Shown in pieces: positions 1 through 8,439 of a stretch of DNA of 64,000 bases. The translations under genes were made by a program, and so were the position numbers. The DNA comes from Citrobacter europaeus (GTDB taxonomy: Bacteria; Pseudomonadota; Gammaproteobacteria; Enterobacterales; Enterobacteriaceae). The notes below the pieces were generated by a model that was not told the origin of the DNA, searched no databases, and was given only the letters and a program-made list of their open reading frames with translations. Within the stretch, counting starts at the first letter, position 1; every line of letters begins with the position of its first letter. The stretch is taken from positions 3,968,001 to 4,032,000 of the forward strand of contig CP083650.1 of NCBI GenBank assembly GCA_020099315.1. The letters are read 5' to 3'.

Positions 1-354
1 GCGTTGAGCGCTTTGCTCCTGCAACAGCGCATCGAACTGCTTACCGCCATTGCAAAAATTAACGTAGCTACTGTCGCCCAGCGCAATGACCCCGTAATGC
101 AGATTTGGCTGGAAACCGAGATTATCTTTGATTCCCTGAAACAGCGGCACAATGCTATCCGGCAAATCGCCCTGCCCGGTCGTTGAGGTCACGACCAGCA
201 CATATTTATCCTGATATGCCTGCCAGTCGCTGAGCTCCGGATCTTCGAACACCGTGGCTTTATGACCCTGCGCCGTCAAAATCGCTTCGGCCTCTTCGGC
301 AACCAGCAGTGCGTTTCCGTACATCGTGCCGACAAAAATTCCAATTTCCGCCAT
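1..354 (-). CDS. yqcA: Flavodoxin YqcA, C-terminus cut by window edge
   Basis: The minus strand reads open from ATG at 354 to the left edge, giving 118 residues of a flavodoxin whose usual length is about 149. Visible FMN-binding elements are the phosphate loop GTMYGNAL (residues 9-16), STTGQGDLP (57-65) and ALGDSSYVNFC (91-101). It is a short-chain flavodoxin-fold electron carrier of unknown specific partner, predicted cytosolic. It lies directly downstream of truC in the same orientation with an 18 bp gap, so it is probably the last gene of a yqcC-truC-yqcA operon. The start follows an AGGAGATT Shine-Dalgarno. The missing C-terminus lies outside the window. Confidence 0.92.
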   Translation of the reverse strand, partial: MAEIGIFVGTMYGNALLVAEEAEAILTAQGHKATVFEDPELSDWQAYQDKYVLVVTSTTGQGDLPDSIVPLFQGIKDNLGFQPNLHYGVIALGDSSYVNFCNGGKQFDALLQEQSAQR

Positions 355-372
355 AACCGTAATCTCCTGGAC

Positions 373-1155
373 TTAAGAATCTATTTGCTCATCCTGACCT
401 GACAGCCCGCTGAACTCAACCCTTTCATTCTCAGGGAGAAGTCCACGCCAGCCAAACTGTGATAGCGCCTGCATCCAGACATCATCCAGCCCGGCGCGAA
501 TCACCAGCGGTTCGCCGGTAAAAGGATGAGTCAGCGCAAGCTGGCTGGCATGCAGCATCAGGCGCTGACAGCCAAAATGCTCTGCGGCGCTGCGGTTTTG
601 CCGCAAATCACCGTGCTTGCTGTCACCGATAATCGGATGGCGCAAGTGTGCCAGATGGCGTCTGAGCTGGTGTTTTCGACCGGTTTTAGGGTCCAGCTCC
701 ACCAGTCCGTAGCGGGTAGTCGGATAACGCCCGGTCGCTACCGGCATCTCCACCGTCGCCAGACCGCGATAATGGGTGACGGCAGGCTGCGGGCCTTTAT
801 CATCACGAGCAAACTTATCGGCGATCTTATCCAGTTCTTCGACTAACGGATAATCCAGTACGGCATCCTCCATCAGCCAGCCACGCACAATCGCATGATA
901 GCGTTTCTGAATTTGATGATGTTCAAACTGCTGAGACAACAAACGCCCGGCTTCGCTGGACAACCCCATCAGCAGCACGCCGGAGGTCGGCCTGTCGAGT
1001 CGGTGGGCGGTAAAAACGTGCTGACCAATCTGGTCGCGTACCGTTTGCATCACCACCACTTTCTCATCCCGGTCGAGCCAACTGCGGTGAACTAACCAGC
1101 CCGAAGGTTTATTGACTGCGACCAGCCATTCGTCCTGATAGAGGATCTCCAGCAT
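373..1155 (-). CDS. truC: tRNA pseudouridine(65) synthase TruC
   Basis: The 260-residue protein belongs to the RluA/TruC family of pseudouridine synthases, which isomerise U65 in the T-stem of certain tRNAs. The catalytic motif HRLDRPTSG at residues 51-59 contains the nucleophilic aspartate (D54). A second conserved block, GRKHQLRRHLAHL, lies in the C-terminal half. Length equals that of the E. coli protein. The ATG overlaps the stop of upstream yqcC by one base (TGATG), so the two are translationally coupled. yqcA follows downstream. Confidence 0.95.
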   Translation of the reverse strand: MLEILYQDEWLVAVNKPSGWLVHRSWLDRDEKVVVMQTVRDQIGQHVFTAHRLDRPTSGVLLMGLSSEAGRLLSQQFEHHQIQKRYHAIVRGWLMEDAVLDYPLVEELDKIADKFARDDKGPQPAVTHYRGLATVEMPVATGRYPTTRYGLVELDPKTGRKHQLRRHLAHLRHPIIGDSKHGDLRQNRSAAEHFGCQRLMLHASQLALTHPFTGEPLVIRAGLDDVWMQALSQFGWRGLLPENERVEFSGLSGQDEQIDS

Positions 1156-1484
1156 CAGGTGTTATCACTTGTAAACAGCGCATCCAGCTCCTGCAATGCA
1201 GTCAGGAGGATGTCACGTTGCGGATGATCGGCAGCCAGCGCCATTTCGTAATACGGTGTGACGGCAAAAGCCTGTGGAAGCGGCTGCGCGTTATCAATCA
1301 ACGTATGCATACGGGGAATCAATACCCATTGCAGCCATTCAACCGGCTCCATGGTATCCATACAAAAAGGCTGCGTGCTGGTAAACAGATGGTCTGCAGG
1401 CTCATCCATCCGCCAGTGATGATGTTCACGCAGTAGCGCTTCAAGCGCGTGTAACTGCTGGCGCACACGGTCATGAGTCGTCAT
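1155..1484 (-). CDS. yqcC: YqcC family protein (DUF446)
   Basis: A 109-residue small, mostly helical acidic protein of the YqcC/DUF446 family with no established function. I chose the start MTTHDRVRQQ at 1484. A longer reading frame runs upstream into the csrB terminator, so its extra N-terminus (30+ hydrophobic residues) is an artefact. The stop overlaps the truC start by one base, suggesting co-translation with a tRNA-modification enzyme. A GAGGTTAA sequence just upstream of the ATG is a plausible ribosome binding site. Confidence 0.85.
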   Translation of the reverse strand: MTTHDRVRQQLHALEALLREHHHWRMDEPADHLFTSTQPFCMDTMEPVEWLQWVLIPRMHTLIDNAQPLPQAFAVTPYYEMALAADHPQRDILLTALQELDALFTSDNT

Positions 1485-1543
1485 GAAATTAACCTCAATG
1501 ATGAAAAATCTGGCGCGAAGAATAGCACTAGTGAAGGGAAATA

Positions 1544-1905
1544 AAAAAAGGGAGCACTGTAAAAACAGTGCTCCCGGTTCGTTTCGCAGCATTCCAGCTA
1601 CTTTTAGTGCTCCCTGCTCATCCGTGACAACTTTTCCTGTGGTCTTGCGACCGTGTTCATCCTGAACTTTTGCATCCTGCTCACATCACCCCGATGTGAA
1701 AACTTCATCCTGAAGTGTCCTGGCCATCCTGACCCGCCGAACATCCTGACCGGCTCTCATTCTCCGTCCTGGAGGTGTCCTTTAACGCATCCAGCGTTTT
1801 CCGCTTTGCTTCATCCTGAAGCCTGTCCTTGTAACACCGTCCTGGTGTGTCCTGGCGAAGAGCCATCATCCTGATGTTCTCTTCGTAGTGCGACTCCTTG
1901 TCGAC
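1544..1905 (-). ncRNA. csrB: CsrB small RNA (CsrA-sequestering)
   Basis: The minus strand begins GTCGACAAGGAGTC and ends in an intrinsic terminator (GGGAGCACTG, loop, CAGTGCTCCC, seven T). I count 22 GGA triplets in about 362 nt, many as CAGGATG or CAGGAC in hairpin loops: the architecture of CsrB, which sequesters the translational regulator CsrA through multiple GGA sites. Position between yqcC and syd matches E. coli, where csrB is about 369 nt. Short ORFs in this interval should be ignored. Transcription is expected from a promoter just beyond 1905, activated by BarA/UvrY. Confidence 0.96.
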
Positions 1906-2078
1906 AGATATAGAATCGCCTGTTTCGCCTTGTCTTACAAGACGCTTACAGACATACCCTTAAGATTATTTTCGTATGAAAGTTGACATCGAATCATTAA
2001 AAAGCTGAATAATAAGGAATTATCATTTTATCCGTTGATTAAGTCTTCGCTTATTACCTGGCAATGTCCTACAGGGTT

Positions 2079-2096
2079 TGTAAGAGATCTCTCACA
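2079..2096. promoter_or_regulatory. Probable UvrY (BarA/UvrY) binding site upstream of csrB
   Basis: TGTAAGAGATCTCTCACA is an 18 bp inverted repeat with a single broken pair. It matches the UvrY-type palindrome TGTAAG-N6-CTTACA known upstream of csrB. Its centre is about 182 bp upstream of the csrB 5' end and lies between csrB and the syd stop. The match is seen directly; binding is inferred. Confidence 0.65.
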
Positions 2097-2115
2097 AGGT
2101 TGAGGGCAAACTGGA

Positions 2116-2661
2116 TTACAGAACTGGCTTAAGTTGAGTGAGGAATTCCGCAAGTGAGGCCGCCAGCACCTTTCTTTGACGGGTTCCCAGCGTTTCTTTG
2201 CACACTTCACCGGACAGATTGCACACCGAAATGACATCGAGCTCATTGTCCTGTGTGGCAATAAAAAGCGTAGGCGATAGCTTGAGGCGCTTTTGCGTGA
2301 CCAGATGACCAATCAGGTTTTCCTGAACGCGCCTGAAGTCATCTTCACTCCAGGTTTGCAGCAGCGTTAACTTTTCATCCGCAAACTGCGCGTGCATGTC
2401 CCCGGCAAACTGGGTGGTGTAAAAAGCGTGAACCGCAGGTTGTATCACGATATCAAAGGCCCGTTCAACCGCGTTGAGGTTTTTTTCGCCAACAAAAGGC
2501 TGAGGTTGCCAGTAAACCGCATCGTTTGTGGAAGAAATGATGCACGGAGAAGGTACGCCATACAGCTCTTCACTGAGCGGCCAGCTGTTGTTTTTTTCAT
2601 GCCATGTGTCGCAATAACGTGTCGTAAAGGCTGTCAACGCCTGCGCTGTCAATTCGTCCAC
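2116..2661 (-). CDS. syd: SecY-interacting protein Syd
   Basis: A 181-residue soluble acidic protein matching Syd throughout, from MDELTAQALTAFTTRYCDTW to the C-terminal QLKPVL. In E. coli (also 181 residues) Syd binds the cytosolic face of the SecY translocon and is thought to act in quality control of SecYEG assembly. No signal peptide or membrane segment is visible. It is transcribed divergently from queF, with 68 bp between the starts that must hold both promoters. csrB lies downstream in the same orientation. Confidence 0.95.
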   Translation of the reverse strand: MDELTAQALTAFTTRYCDTWHEKNNSWPLSEELYGVPSPCIISSTNDAVYWQPQPFVGEKNLNAVERAFDIVIQPAVHAFYTTQFAGDMHAQFADEKLTLLQTWSEDDFRRVQENLIGHLVTQKRLKLSPTLFIATQDNELDVISVCNLSGEVCKETLGTRQRKVLAASLAEFLTQLKPVL

Positions 2662-2729
2662 TGATTTCTCTCTTCACAAAAGCCAGGATACACTTGTCGC
2701 ATAGTGTATCTGGTTTATGACGGTGAAAC

Positions 2730-3578
2730 ATGTCCTCTTATGAAAATCATCAGGCGCTTGATGGCCTGACTCTCGGTAAATCAACTGATTACCGTGACAA
2801 TTACGATGCCAGCCTGCTGCAGGGCGTCCCGCGCAGCCTGAACCGCGACCCACTGGATTTAAAGGCCGATAATCTGCCTTTTCACGGTGCCGATATCTGG
2901 ACGCTGTATGAACTGTCGTGGCTGAATGCCAACGGTTTACCGCAGGTCGCGGTCGGTCATGTAGAACTGGATTACACCAGCGTAAATCTGATTGAATCGA
3001 AAAGCTTTAAGCTGTACCTGAACAGTTTTAACCAGACGCGTTTTGACTCCTGGGAAGCGGTACGCCAGACGCTGGAAAACGATCTGCGCACTTGTGCTGA
3101 GGGCGATGTCAGCGTGGCGCTGTACCGTCTTGACGAACTGGAAGGACAGCCGATTGCCCACTTTAACGGCACCTGTATCGATAATCAGGATATCGTCATC
3201 GATAACTACCAGTTCAGCACTGAGTATCTGGAAAACGCCGTGAGCGGTGAAAAAGCGGTGGAAGAGACGCTGGTCAGCCATCTGCTGAAATCTAACTGCC
3301 TGATCACCCACCAGCCAGACTGGGGCTCCATACAAATTCAGTATCGCGGACGCAAAATCGACCGGGAGAAGCTGCTGCGTTATCTGGTCTCCTTCCGCCA
3401 CCATAATGAATTTCACGAGCAGTGCGTGGAGCGCATTTTCAATGACATTCTGCGCTTCTGCCAGCCGGAGAAACTGAGCGTCTACGCGCGCTACACGCGA
3501 CGTGGCGGTCTGGACATTAACCCATGGCGCACCAACACCGACTTCACTCCGGCAACGGGTCGTCTGGTGCGTCAGTAA
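2730..3578 (+). CDS. queF: NADPH-dependent 7-cyano-7-deazaguanine reductase QueF
   Basis: The 282-residue bimodular (type II) QueF reduces preQ0 to preQ1, the last step before insertion into tRNA in queuosine synthesis. The substrate-binding QueF motif ESKSFKLYLNSF begins at residue 89. The catalytic cysteine is C190 (SNCLITHQPDW) with the acid D197. The whole C-terminal T-fold half is intact, and length equals E. coli QueF. It is divergent from syd and followed by ppnN after a 113 bp gap. Confidence 0.97.
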   Translation: MSSYENHQALDGLTLGKSTDYRDNYDASLLQGVPRSLNRDPLDLKADNLPFHGADIWTLYELSWLNANGLPQVAVGHVELDYTSVNLIESKSFKLYLNSFNQTRFDSWEAVRQTLENDLRTCAEGDVSVALYRLDELEGQPIAHFNGTCIDNQDIVIDNYQFSTEYLENAVSGEKAVEETLVSHLLKSNCLITHQPDWGSIQIQYRGRKIDREKLLRYLVSFRHHNEFHEQCVERIFNDILRFCQPEKLSVYARYTRRGGLDINPWRTNTDFTPATGRLVRQ

Positions 3579-3691
3579 TCTTTTTTCTCAATTTTGCGTG
3601 CCCGATTCCGCGCACAAGGTTGTGAAAGGTCATAAGCCAGGGCTATTGTAATCAGTAGAGGATGATGTCTCTCGTCCCGTAAGGAGTTTAC

Positions 3692-5056
3692 TTGATTACA
3701 CATATTAGCCCGCTTGGCTCAATGGACATGTTGTCGCAGCTGGAAGTCGATATGCTTAAACGCACGGCCAGCAGCGACCTGTATCAACTGTTTCGTAACT
3801 GTTCGCTTGCCGTTCTGAACTCCGGCAGTTTGACCGATAACAGCAAAGAGCTGCTGTCCCGCTTTGAAAGTTTCGACATTAACGTGCTGCGCCGCGAACG
3901 GGGCGTGAAGCTGGAACTGATCAACCCGCCTGAAGATGCGTTTGTTGATGGACGCATTATTCGCGCGCTACAGGCCAACTTGTTTGCCGTGCTGCGCGAC
4001 ATTCTGTTCGTCAATGGCCAGATCCATAACGCCGGTCGTTTTCAGCATCTGGATCTCGAAAGCTCGGTGCATATTACCAACCTCGTATTCTCGATCCTGC
4101 GTAACGCCCGGGCGCTACACGTTGGCGAAGCGCCGAACATGGTCGTCTGCTGGGGCGGTCACTCAATCAACGAGAATGAATACCTGTACGCCCGTCGCGT
4201 AGGCACCCAGTTGGGCCTGCGTGAACTGAACATCTGTACCGGCTGTGGTCCGGGGGCGATGGAAGCGCCAATGAAAGGCGCTGCAGTCGGTCACGCCCAG
4301 CAGCGATACAAAGACAGTCGCTTTATTGGTATGACCGAACCGTCAATCATTGCCGCAGAGCCGCCTAATCCGCTGGTTAACGAACTGATCATCATGCCAG
4401 ACATTGAAAAACGTCTGGAGGCGTTCGTGCGTATCGCCCACGGTATTATCATCTTCCCGGGCGGCGTAGGGACAGCAGAAGAGCTGCTGTATCTGCTGGG
4501 GATCCTGATGAATCCGGCCAACAAAGATCAGGTTTTACCGCTGATCCTGACCGGACCAAAAGAGAGCGCCGATTACTTCCGCGTGCTGGACGAATTTATC
4601 GTGCACACGCTGGGGGAAGATGCGCGTCGCCACTATCGCATTATCATTGACGATGCAGCGGAAGTGGCGCGTCTGATGAAAAAAGCGATGCCGCTGGTGA
4701 AAGAGAACCGCCGCGACACTGGCGATGCCTACAGCTTTAACTGGTCGATTCGTATCGCACCGGATTTGCAGATGCCGTTCGAGCCGTCCCATGAAAACAT
4801 GGCTAACCTTAAGCTGTACCCGGATCAGCCCGTTGAAGTACTAGCGGCCGACCTGCGTCGTGCGTTCTCGGGTATTGTGGCGGGGAACGTGAAGGAAGTT
4901 GGGATCCGCGCCATTGAAGAGTTTGGCCCGTACAAAATCCACGGTGACCGTGAGATGATGCGCCGCATGGACGATCTCCTGCAGGGCTTTGTTGCACAGC
5001 ATCGTATGAAGTTACCAGGCTCTGCGTATATCCCTTGCTACGAGATCTGCGCCTAA
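3692..5056 (+). CDS. ppnN: Pyrimidine/purine-5'-nucleotide nucleosidase PpnN (YgdH)
   Basis: A 454-residue LOG-family nucleotidase that hydrolyses the N-glycosidic bond of nucleoside monophosphates. In E. coli it is a (p)ppGpp target linking purine salvage to stringent control. The LOG signature appears as TGCGPGAMEAP (183-193) and PGGVGTAEE (256-264), flanked by the N- and C-terminal domains characteristic of PpnN. Translation starts at TTG (3692), preceded by an AAGGAG Shine-Dalgarno at 3681-3686, as in the E. coli gene. A hairpin terminator follows at 5108. Confidence 0.95.
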   Translation: MITHISPLGSMDMLSQLEVDMLKRTASSDLYQLFRNCSLAVLNSGSLTDNSKELLSRFESFDINVLRRERGVKLELINPPEDAFVDGRIIRALQANLFAVLRDILFVNGQIHNAGRFQHLDLESSVHITNLVFSILRNARALHVGEAPNMVVCWGGHSINENEYLYARRVGTQLGLRELNICTGCGPGAMEAPMKGAAVGHAQQRYKDSRFIGMTEPSIIAAEPPNPLVNELIIMPDIEKRLEAFVRIAHGIIIFPGGVGTAEELLYLLGILMNPANKDQVLPLILTGPKESADYFRVLDEFIVHTLGEDARRHYRIIIDDAAEVARLMKKAMPLVKENRRDTGDAYSFNWSIRIAPDLQMPFEPSHENMANLKLYPDQPVEVLAADLRRAFSGIVAGNVKEVGIRAIEEFGPYKIHGDREMMRRMDDLLQGFVAQHRMKLPGSAYIPCYEICA

Positions 5057-5107
5057 CCTTCAACAGCCGCCAGCAGACGCTATCGCGGTGACAGTTTTGT
5101 CCATATT

Positions 5108-5145
5108 AAAGCCGGGTCTGGCGCATTAGCCTCTCGGCTTTTTTT
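5108..5145 (+). terminator. Intrinsic terminator after ppnN
   Basis: AAAGCCG and CGGCTTTTTTT form a GC-containing stem closing a loop of about 19 nt, followed by a T tract. It sits 50 bp past the ppnN stop and is consistent with a rho-independent terminator. Confidence 0.75.
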
Positions 5146-5618
5146 AGTGATACCAGTCACATAGCTCAGAGAATCATATAAATATCAGTGATATTTCATT
5201 AAAAAAGAAGCGGCACGCAAACGATTACCTTAAAAACCCAACCGTGATTTATCTTAGGAAATTATTATTAGTCGCCAAAATCCTCTAAAAACAACAGTTT
5301 TTACAGCTTAACACGCCTATCTTCGCGCCTTCGCTTTCATGAGATATGTCGTTAATGTTAGCCTTCGCGCCCGTAAATTCGCTTTGACTATTTTTTAACA
5401 GATTAATGGCCCAAATTTATCCACATAAAAGGTGGATTATTGCATTTGGGATCCCGATCACTGATACATCCATTACTAAAATGTATCTTTCCGCCCGCAA
5501 ATTATTACGGCGAAAAATTATATAAAAAATCGCTCAACGAATTTCGATTTACAGTCGGGTGCTTTCTCATTGGATTGAACCCAAACCCGACTTTTTAAGC
5601 TTCCTCCAGGAGAAATAG
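5146..5618 (+). promoter_or_regulatory. Long A+T-rich sdaC leader/promoter region with three inverted repeats
   Basis: No gene is visible in this 473 bp. It contains three separate inverted repeats. The first, at 5410-5450, has outer arms CCCAAAT/ATTTGGG around inner arms ATCCAC/GTGGAT. The second, at 5463-5487, has arms GATACAT/ATGTATC. The third, at 5553-5592, has arms AGTCGGGT/ACCCGACT followed by a T run ending at 5596. The third resembles an intrinsic terminator and ends 22 bp before the sdaC ATG. The sdaC ribosome binding site is CCAGGAG (5607-5613). Promoter positions cannot be fixed by eye; the factors controlling sdaCB are not deduced here. Confidence 0.5.
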
Positions 5619-6908
5619 ATGGAAAACACTCAAACCAGCACTATCGTTACGGGCCAGACCCGCAGCGCATGGCGCAAGACAGACACCATGTGGATGCTGG
5701 GCCTTTACGGCACGGCGATTGGCGCGGGTGTATTGTTCCTGCCGATTAACGCAGGCGTAGGCGGCATGATCCCGCTTATCATCATGGCGATCCTTGCTTT
5801 CCCAATGACCTTCTTTGCACACCGCGGTCTGACTCGCTTCGTGCTGTCCGGTAAAAATCCGGGTGAAGACATCACCGAAGTTGTAGAAGAACACTTTGGT
5901 GTCGGCGCGGGTAAACTGATTACCCTGCTCTACTTCTTCGCTATCTACCCAATTCTGTTGGTCTACAGCGTTGCAATCACCAACACCGTTGAAAGCTTCC
6001 TGACCCACCAGTTGGCGATTACGCCGCCGCCGCGCGCAATCCTGTCTCTAATCCTGATTGTTGGCATGATGACCATCGTGCGCTTCGGTGAGCAGATGAT
6101 CGTGAAGGCGATGAGCATCCTGGTATTCCCGTTCGTTGCGGCTCTGATGCTGCTGGCGCTGTACCTGATCCCTCAGTGGAGCGGTGCGATTCTGGAAACC
6201 CTGTCCTTTGATTCTGCAGCAACCACCGGCAACGGCCTGCTGTTGACCCTGTGGCTGGCAATTCCGGTAATGGTGTTCTCCTTCAACCACTCACCAATCA
6301 TCTCCTCCTTCGCCGTGGCGAAGCGTGAAGAATACGGTGATGAAGCTGAGAAAAAATGCTCTAAGATCCTGGCATTCGCTCACATCATGATGGTGCTGAC
6401 CGTAATGTTCTTCGTCTTCAGCTGCGTGTTTAGCCTGTCCCCAGCGGACCTGGCTGCAGCGAAAGAGCAGAACATCTCTATCCTGTCTTACCTGGCAAAC
6501 CACTTTAACGCGCCGATCATCGCCTGGATGGCACCGATCATCGCGATTATCGCTATCACCAAATCCTTCCTCGGCCACTATCTGGGCGCGCGTGAAGGTT
6601 TCAACGGTATGGTGATTAAGTCTCTGCGCGGCAAAGGCAAAACCATCGAAATCAACAAACTGAACAAAATCACTGCGCTGTTCATGCTGGTAACCACCTG
6701 GATTGTGGCGACGCTGAACCCGAGCATCCTCGGTATGATTGAAACCCTGGGTGGCCCGATCATCGCGATGATTCTGTTCCTGATGCCGATGTATGCCATT
6801 CAGAAAGTACCGGCAATGCGTAAATACAGCGGCCATATCAGCAACGTCTTCGTTGTGATTATGGGCCTGATCGCTATCTCCGCTATTTTCTACTCTCTGT
6901 TCAGTTAA
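5619..6908 (+). CDS. sdaC: Serine/proton symporter SdaC
   Basis: A 429-residue inner-membrane transporter of the hydroxy/aromatic amino acid permease (HAAAP) family with about eleven hydrophobic spans. Conserved features include GTAIGAGVLFLPINAG near residues 32-47 of the first span and the FSFNHSPIISSFA segment. It imports L-serine with protons; in E. coli it is highly specific and inducible. It is followed after 53 bp by serine deaminase sdaB, forming a serine-catabolic pair. Length equals E. coli SdaC. A short GC-rich hairpin separates the two genes. Confidence 0.97.
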   Translation: MENTQTSTIVTGQTRSAWRKTDTMWMLGLYGTAIGAGVLFLPINAGVGGMIPLIIMAILAFPMTFFAHRGLTRFVLSGKNPGEDITEVVEEHFGVGAGKLITLLYFFAIYPILLVYSVAITNTVESFLTHQLAITPPPRAILSLILIVGMMTIVRFGEQMIVKAMSILVFPFVAALMLLALYLIPQWSGAILETLSFDSAATTGNGLLLTLWLAIPVMVFSFNHSPIISSFAVAKREEYGDEAEKKCSKILAFAHIMMVLTVMFFVFSCVFSLSPADLAAAKEQNISILSYLANHFNAPIIAWMAPIIAIIAITKSFLGHYLGAREGFNGMVIKSLRGKGKTIEINKLNKITALFMLVTTWIVATLNPSILGMIETLGGPIIAMILFLMPMYAIQKVPAMRKYSGHISNVFVVIMGLIAISAIFYSLFS

Positions 6909-6914
6909 TTCCCC

Positions 6915-6938
6915 TGCGCCGCTCTTCGGGGCGGCGCA
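6915..6938 (+). other. Hairpin between sdaC and sdaB
   Basis: TGCGCCGC and GCGGCGCA form a perfect 8 bp stem with an 8 nt loop, immediately after the sdaC stop and before sdaB. There is no T tract, so it is more likely an mRNA 3' stabiliser or processing element than a full terminator. Confidence 0.55.
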
Positions 6939-6961
6939 CCTCGATACACAATGGACGCCTC

Positions 6962-8329
6962 ATGATTAGCGTATTCGATATTTTTAAAATCGGCATTGGC
7001 CCTTCCAGCTCCCATACTGTTGGCCCGATGAAAGCAGGCAAACAATTCACGGATGACCTGATTGCACGCGGAATTCTCACTGACGTAACCCGCGTAGTGG
7101 TTGATGTCTATGGCTCTTTGTCTCTGACGGGGAAAGGTCACCATACCGACATCGCGATTATTATGGGCCTGGCGGGTAATCTGCCGGATACCGTAGACAT
7201 TGATGCCATCCCGGCCTTTATCCAGGATGTGAATACTCATGGACGTTTGCTGCTGGCGGACGGTCAACATGAGGTTGAGTTCCCGGTCGACAAGTGCATG
7301 AATTTCCATGCGGACAATCTGTCCCTGCACGAAAACGGGATGCGTATTACCGCACTGGCGGGCGAAAAAGCCATTTACAGCCAGACCTACTATTCCATTG
7401 GCGGTGGGTTCATCGTTGATGAAGAACATTTTGGTTTACCGAACAACTCTCCGGTAAACGTGCCGTATCCGTATAAATCTGCGGCTGATTTGCAGCGTCA
7501 TTGCCAGGAAACCGGCCTGTCGCTTTCTGGTCTGATGATGCAAAACGAACTGGCGCTGCACAGCAAAGAAGAGCTGGAACAGCACTTTGCCAACGTCTGG
7601 GAAGTGATGCGTAGCGGGATTGAGCGCGGTATCACCACCGAAGGCGTATTGCCAGGCAAACTGCGCGTTCCGCGTCGTGCTGCGGCGCTGCGTCGTATGC
7701 TGGTCAGCAGCGACAAAACCACCACTGACCCGATGGCGGTTGTTGACTGGATCAACATGTTCGCGCTGGCCGTGAACGAAGAAAACGCTGCCGGTGGACG
7801 CGTGGTTACCGCGCCAACCAACGGCGCATGCGGGATTGTTCCTGCTGTACTGGCGTACTACGACAAGTTTATCCGCGAAGTGAACGCTAACTCGCTGGCA
7901 CGCTACATGCTGGTTGCGAGCGCCATTGGTTCACTGTACAAGATGAACGCCTCTATCTCTGGCGCCGAAGTGGGCTGTCAGGGTGAAGTCGGTGTTGCCT
8001 GCTCCATGGCTGCAGCCGGTCTGGCTGAACTGCTGGGCGGTAGCCCAATGCAGGTGTGCATTGCGGCGGAAATCGGTATGGAACATAACCTGGGTCTGAC
8101 CTGCGATCCGGTTGCCGGCCAGGTACAGGTACCCTGCATTGAGCGTAACGCTATTGCTTCGGTTAAAGCAGTTAACGCCGCGCGTATGGCGCTGCGCCGT
8201 ACCAGTGAACCGCGCGTGTGCCTCGATAAAGTTATCGAGACCATGTACGAAACCGGTAAAGACATGAATGCCAAATACCGCGAAACCTCTCGCGGTGGTC
8301 TGGCGATGAAGATTGTCACCTGCGATTAA
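6962..8329 (+). CDS. sdaB: L-serine deaminase II SdaB
   Basis: A 455-residue iron-sulfur L-serine dehydratase that converts L-serine to pyruvate and ammonia. The N-terminal beta domain begins with ISVFDIFKIGIGPSSSHTVGP. The alpha domain carries the cluster-cysteine regions TNGACGIVPA, GAEVGCQGEVG and TCDPVAGQVQVPC. Full length compared with E. coli SdaA/SdaB (about 454-455). Together with SdaC it forms a complete uptake and deamination unit. A strong terminator follows. Paralog sdaA is not in this window; assignment to sdaB rests on the neighbouring sdaC and xni. Confidence 0.96.
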   Translation: MISVFDIFKIGIGPSSSHTVGPMKAGKQFTDDLIARGILTDVTRVVVDVYGSLSLTGKGHHTDIAIIMGLAGNLPDTVDIDAIPAFIQDVNTHGRLLLADGQHEVEFPVDKCMNFHADNLSLHENGMRITALAGEKAIYSQTYYSIGGGFIVDEEHFGLPNNSPVNVPYPYKSAADLQRHCQETGLSLSGLMMQNELALHSKEELEQHFANVWEVMRSGIERGITTEGVLPGKLRVPRRAAALRRMLVSSDKTTTDPMAVVDWINMFALAVNEENAAGGRVVTAPTNGACGIVPAVLAYYDKFIREVNANSLARYMLVASAIGSLYKMNASISGAEVGCQGEVGVACSMAAAGLAELLGGSPMQVCIAAEIGMEHNLGLTCDPVAGQVQVPCIERNAIASVKAVNAARMALRRTSEPRVCLDKVIETMYETGKDMNAKYRETSRGGLAMKIVTCD

Positions 8330-8336
8330 GTCCCCT

Positions 8337-8373
8337 GAAGAGGCCTCTTTTGCGAGGCCTCTTCCTGTTTTTC
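8337..8373 (+). terminator. Intrinsic terminator after sdaB
   Basis: GAAGAGGCCTC and GAGGCCTCTTC form a perfect 11 bp stem with a 6 nt loop, followed by CTGTTTTT. It starts 8 bp after the sdaB stop. Confidence 0.85.
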
Positions 8374-8439
8374 TGCCAACTATTCGCCTCCCTTCGCCGT
8401 GAATGTTACCCTACAGACTGATTTGTTAGGGAGAACACC

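Noticed and set aside
1653..1874. Plus-strand open frame across the csrB interval
   Set aside because: It is antisense to a clear CsrB RNA, rich in repeated CATCCTG sequence, with no ribosome binding site and no protein features.
6291..6836. 181-codon minus-strand open frame opposite sdaC
   Set aside because: Antisense shadow; the product is unusually rich in His, Gln and Asp, and sdaC is intact.
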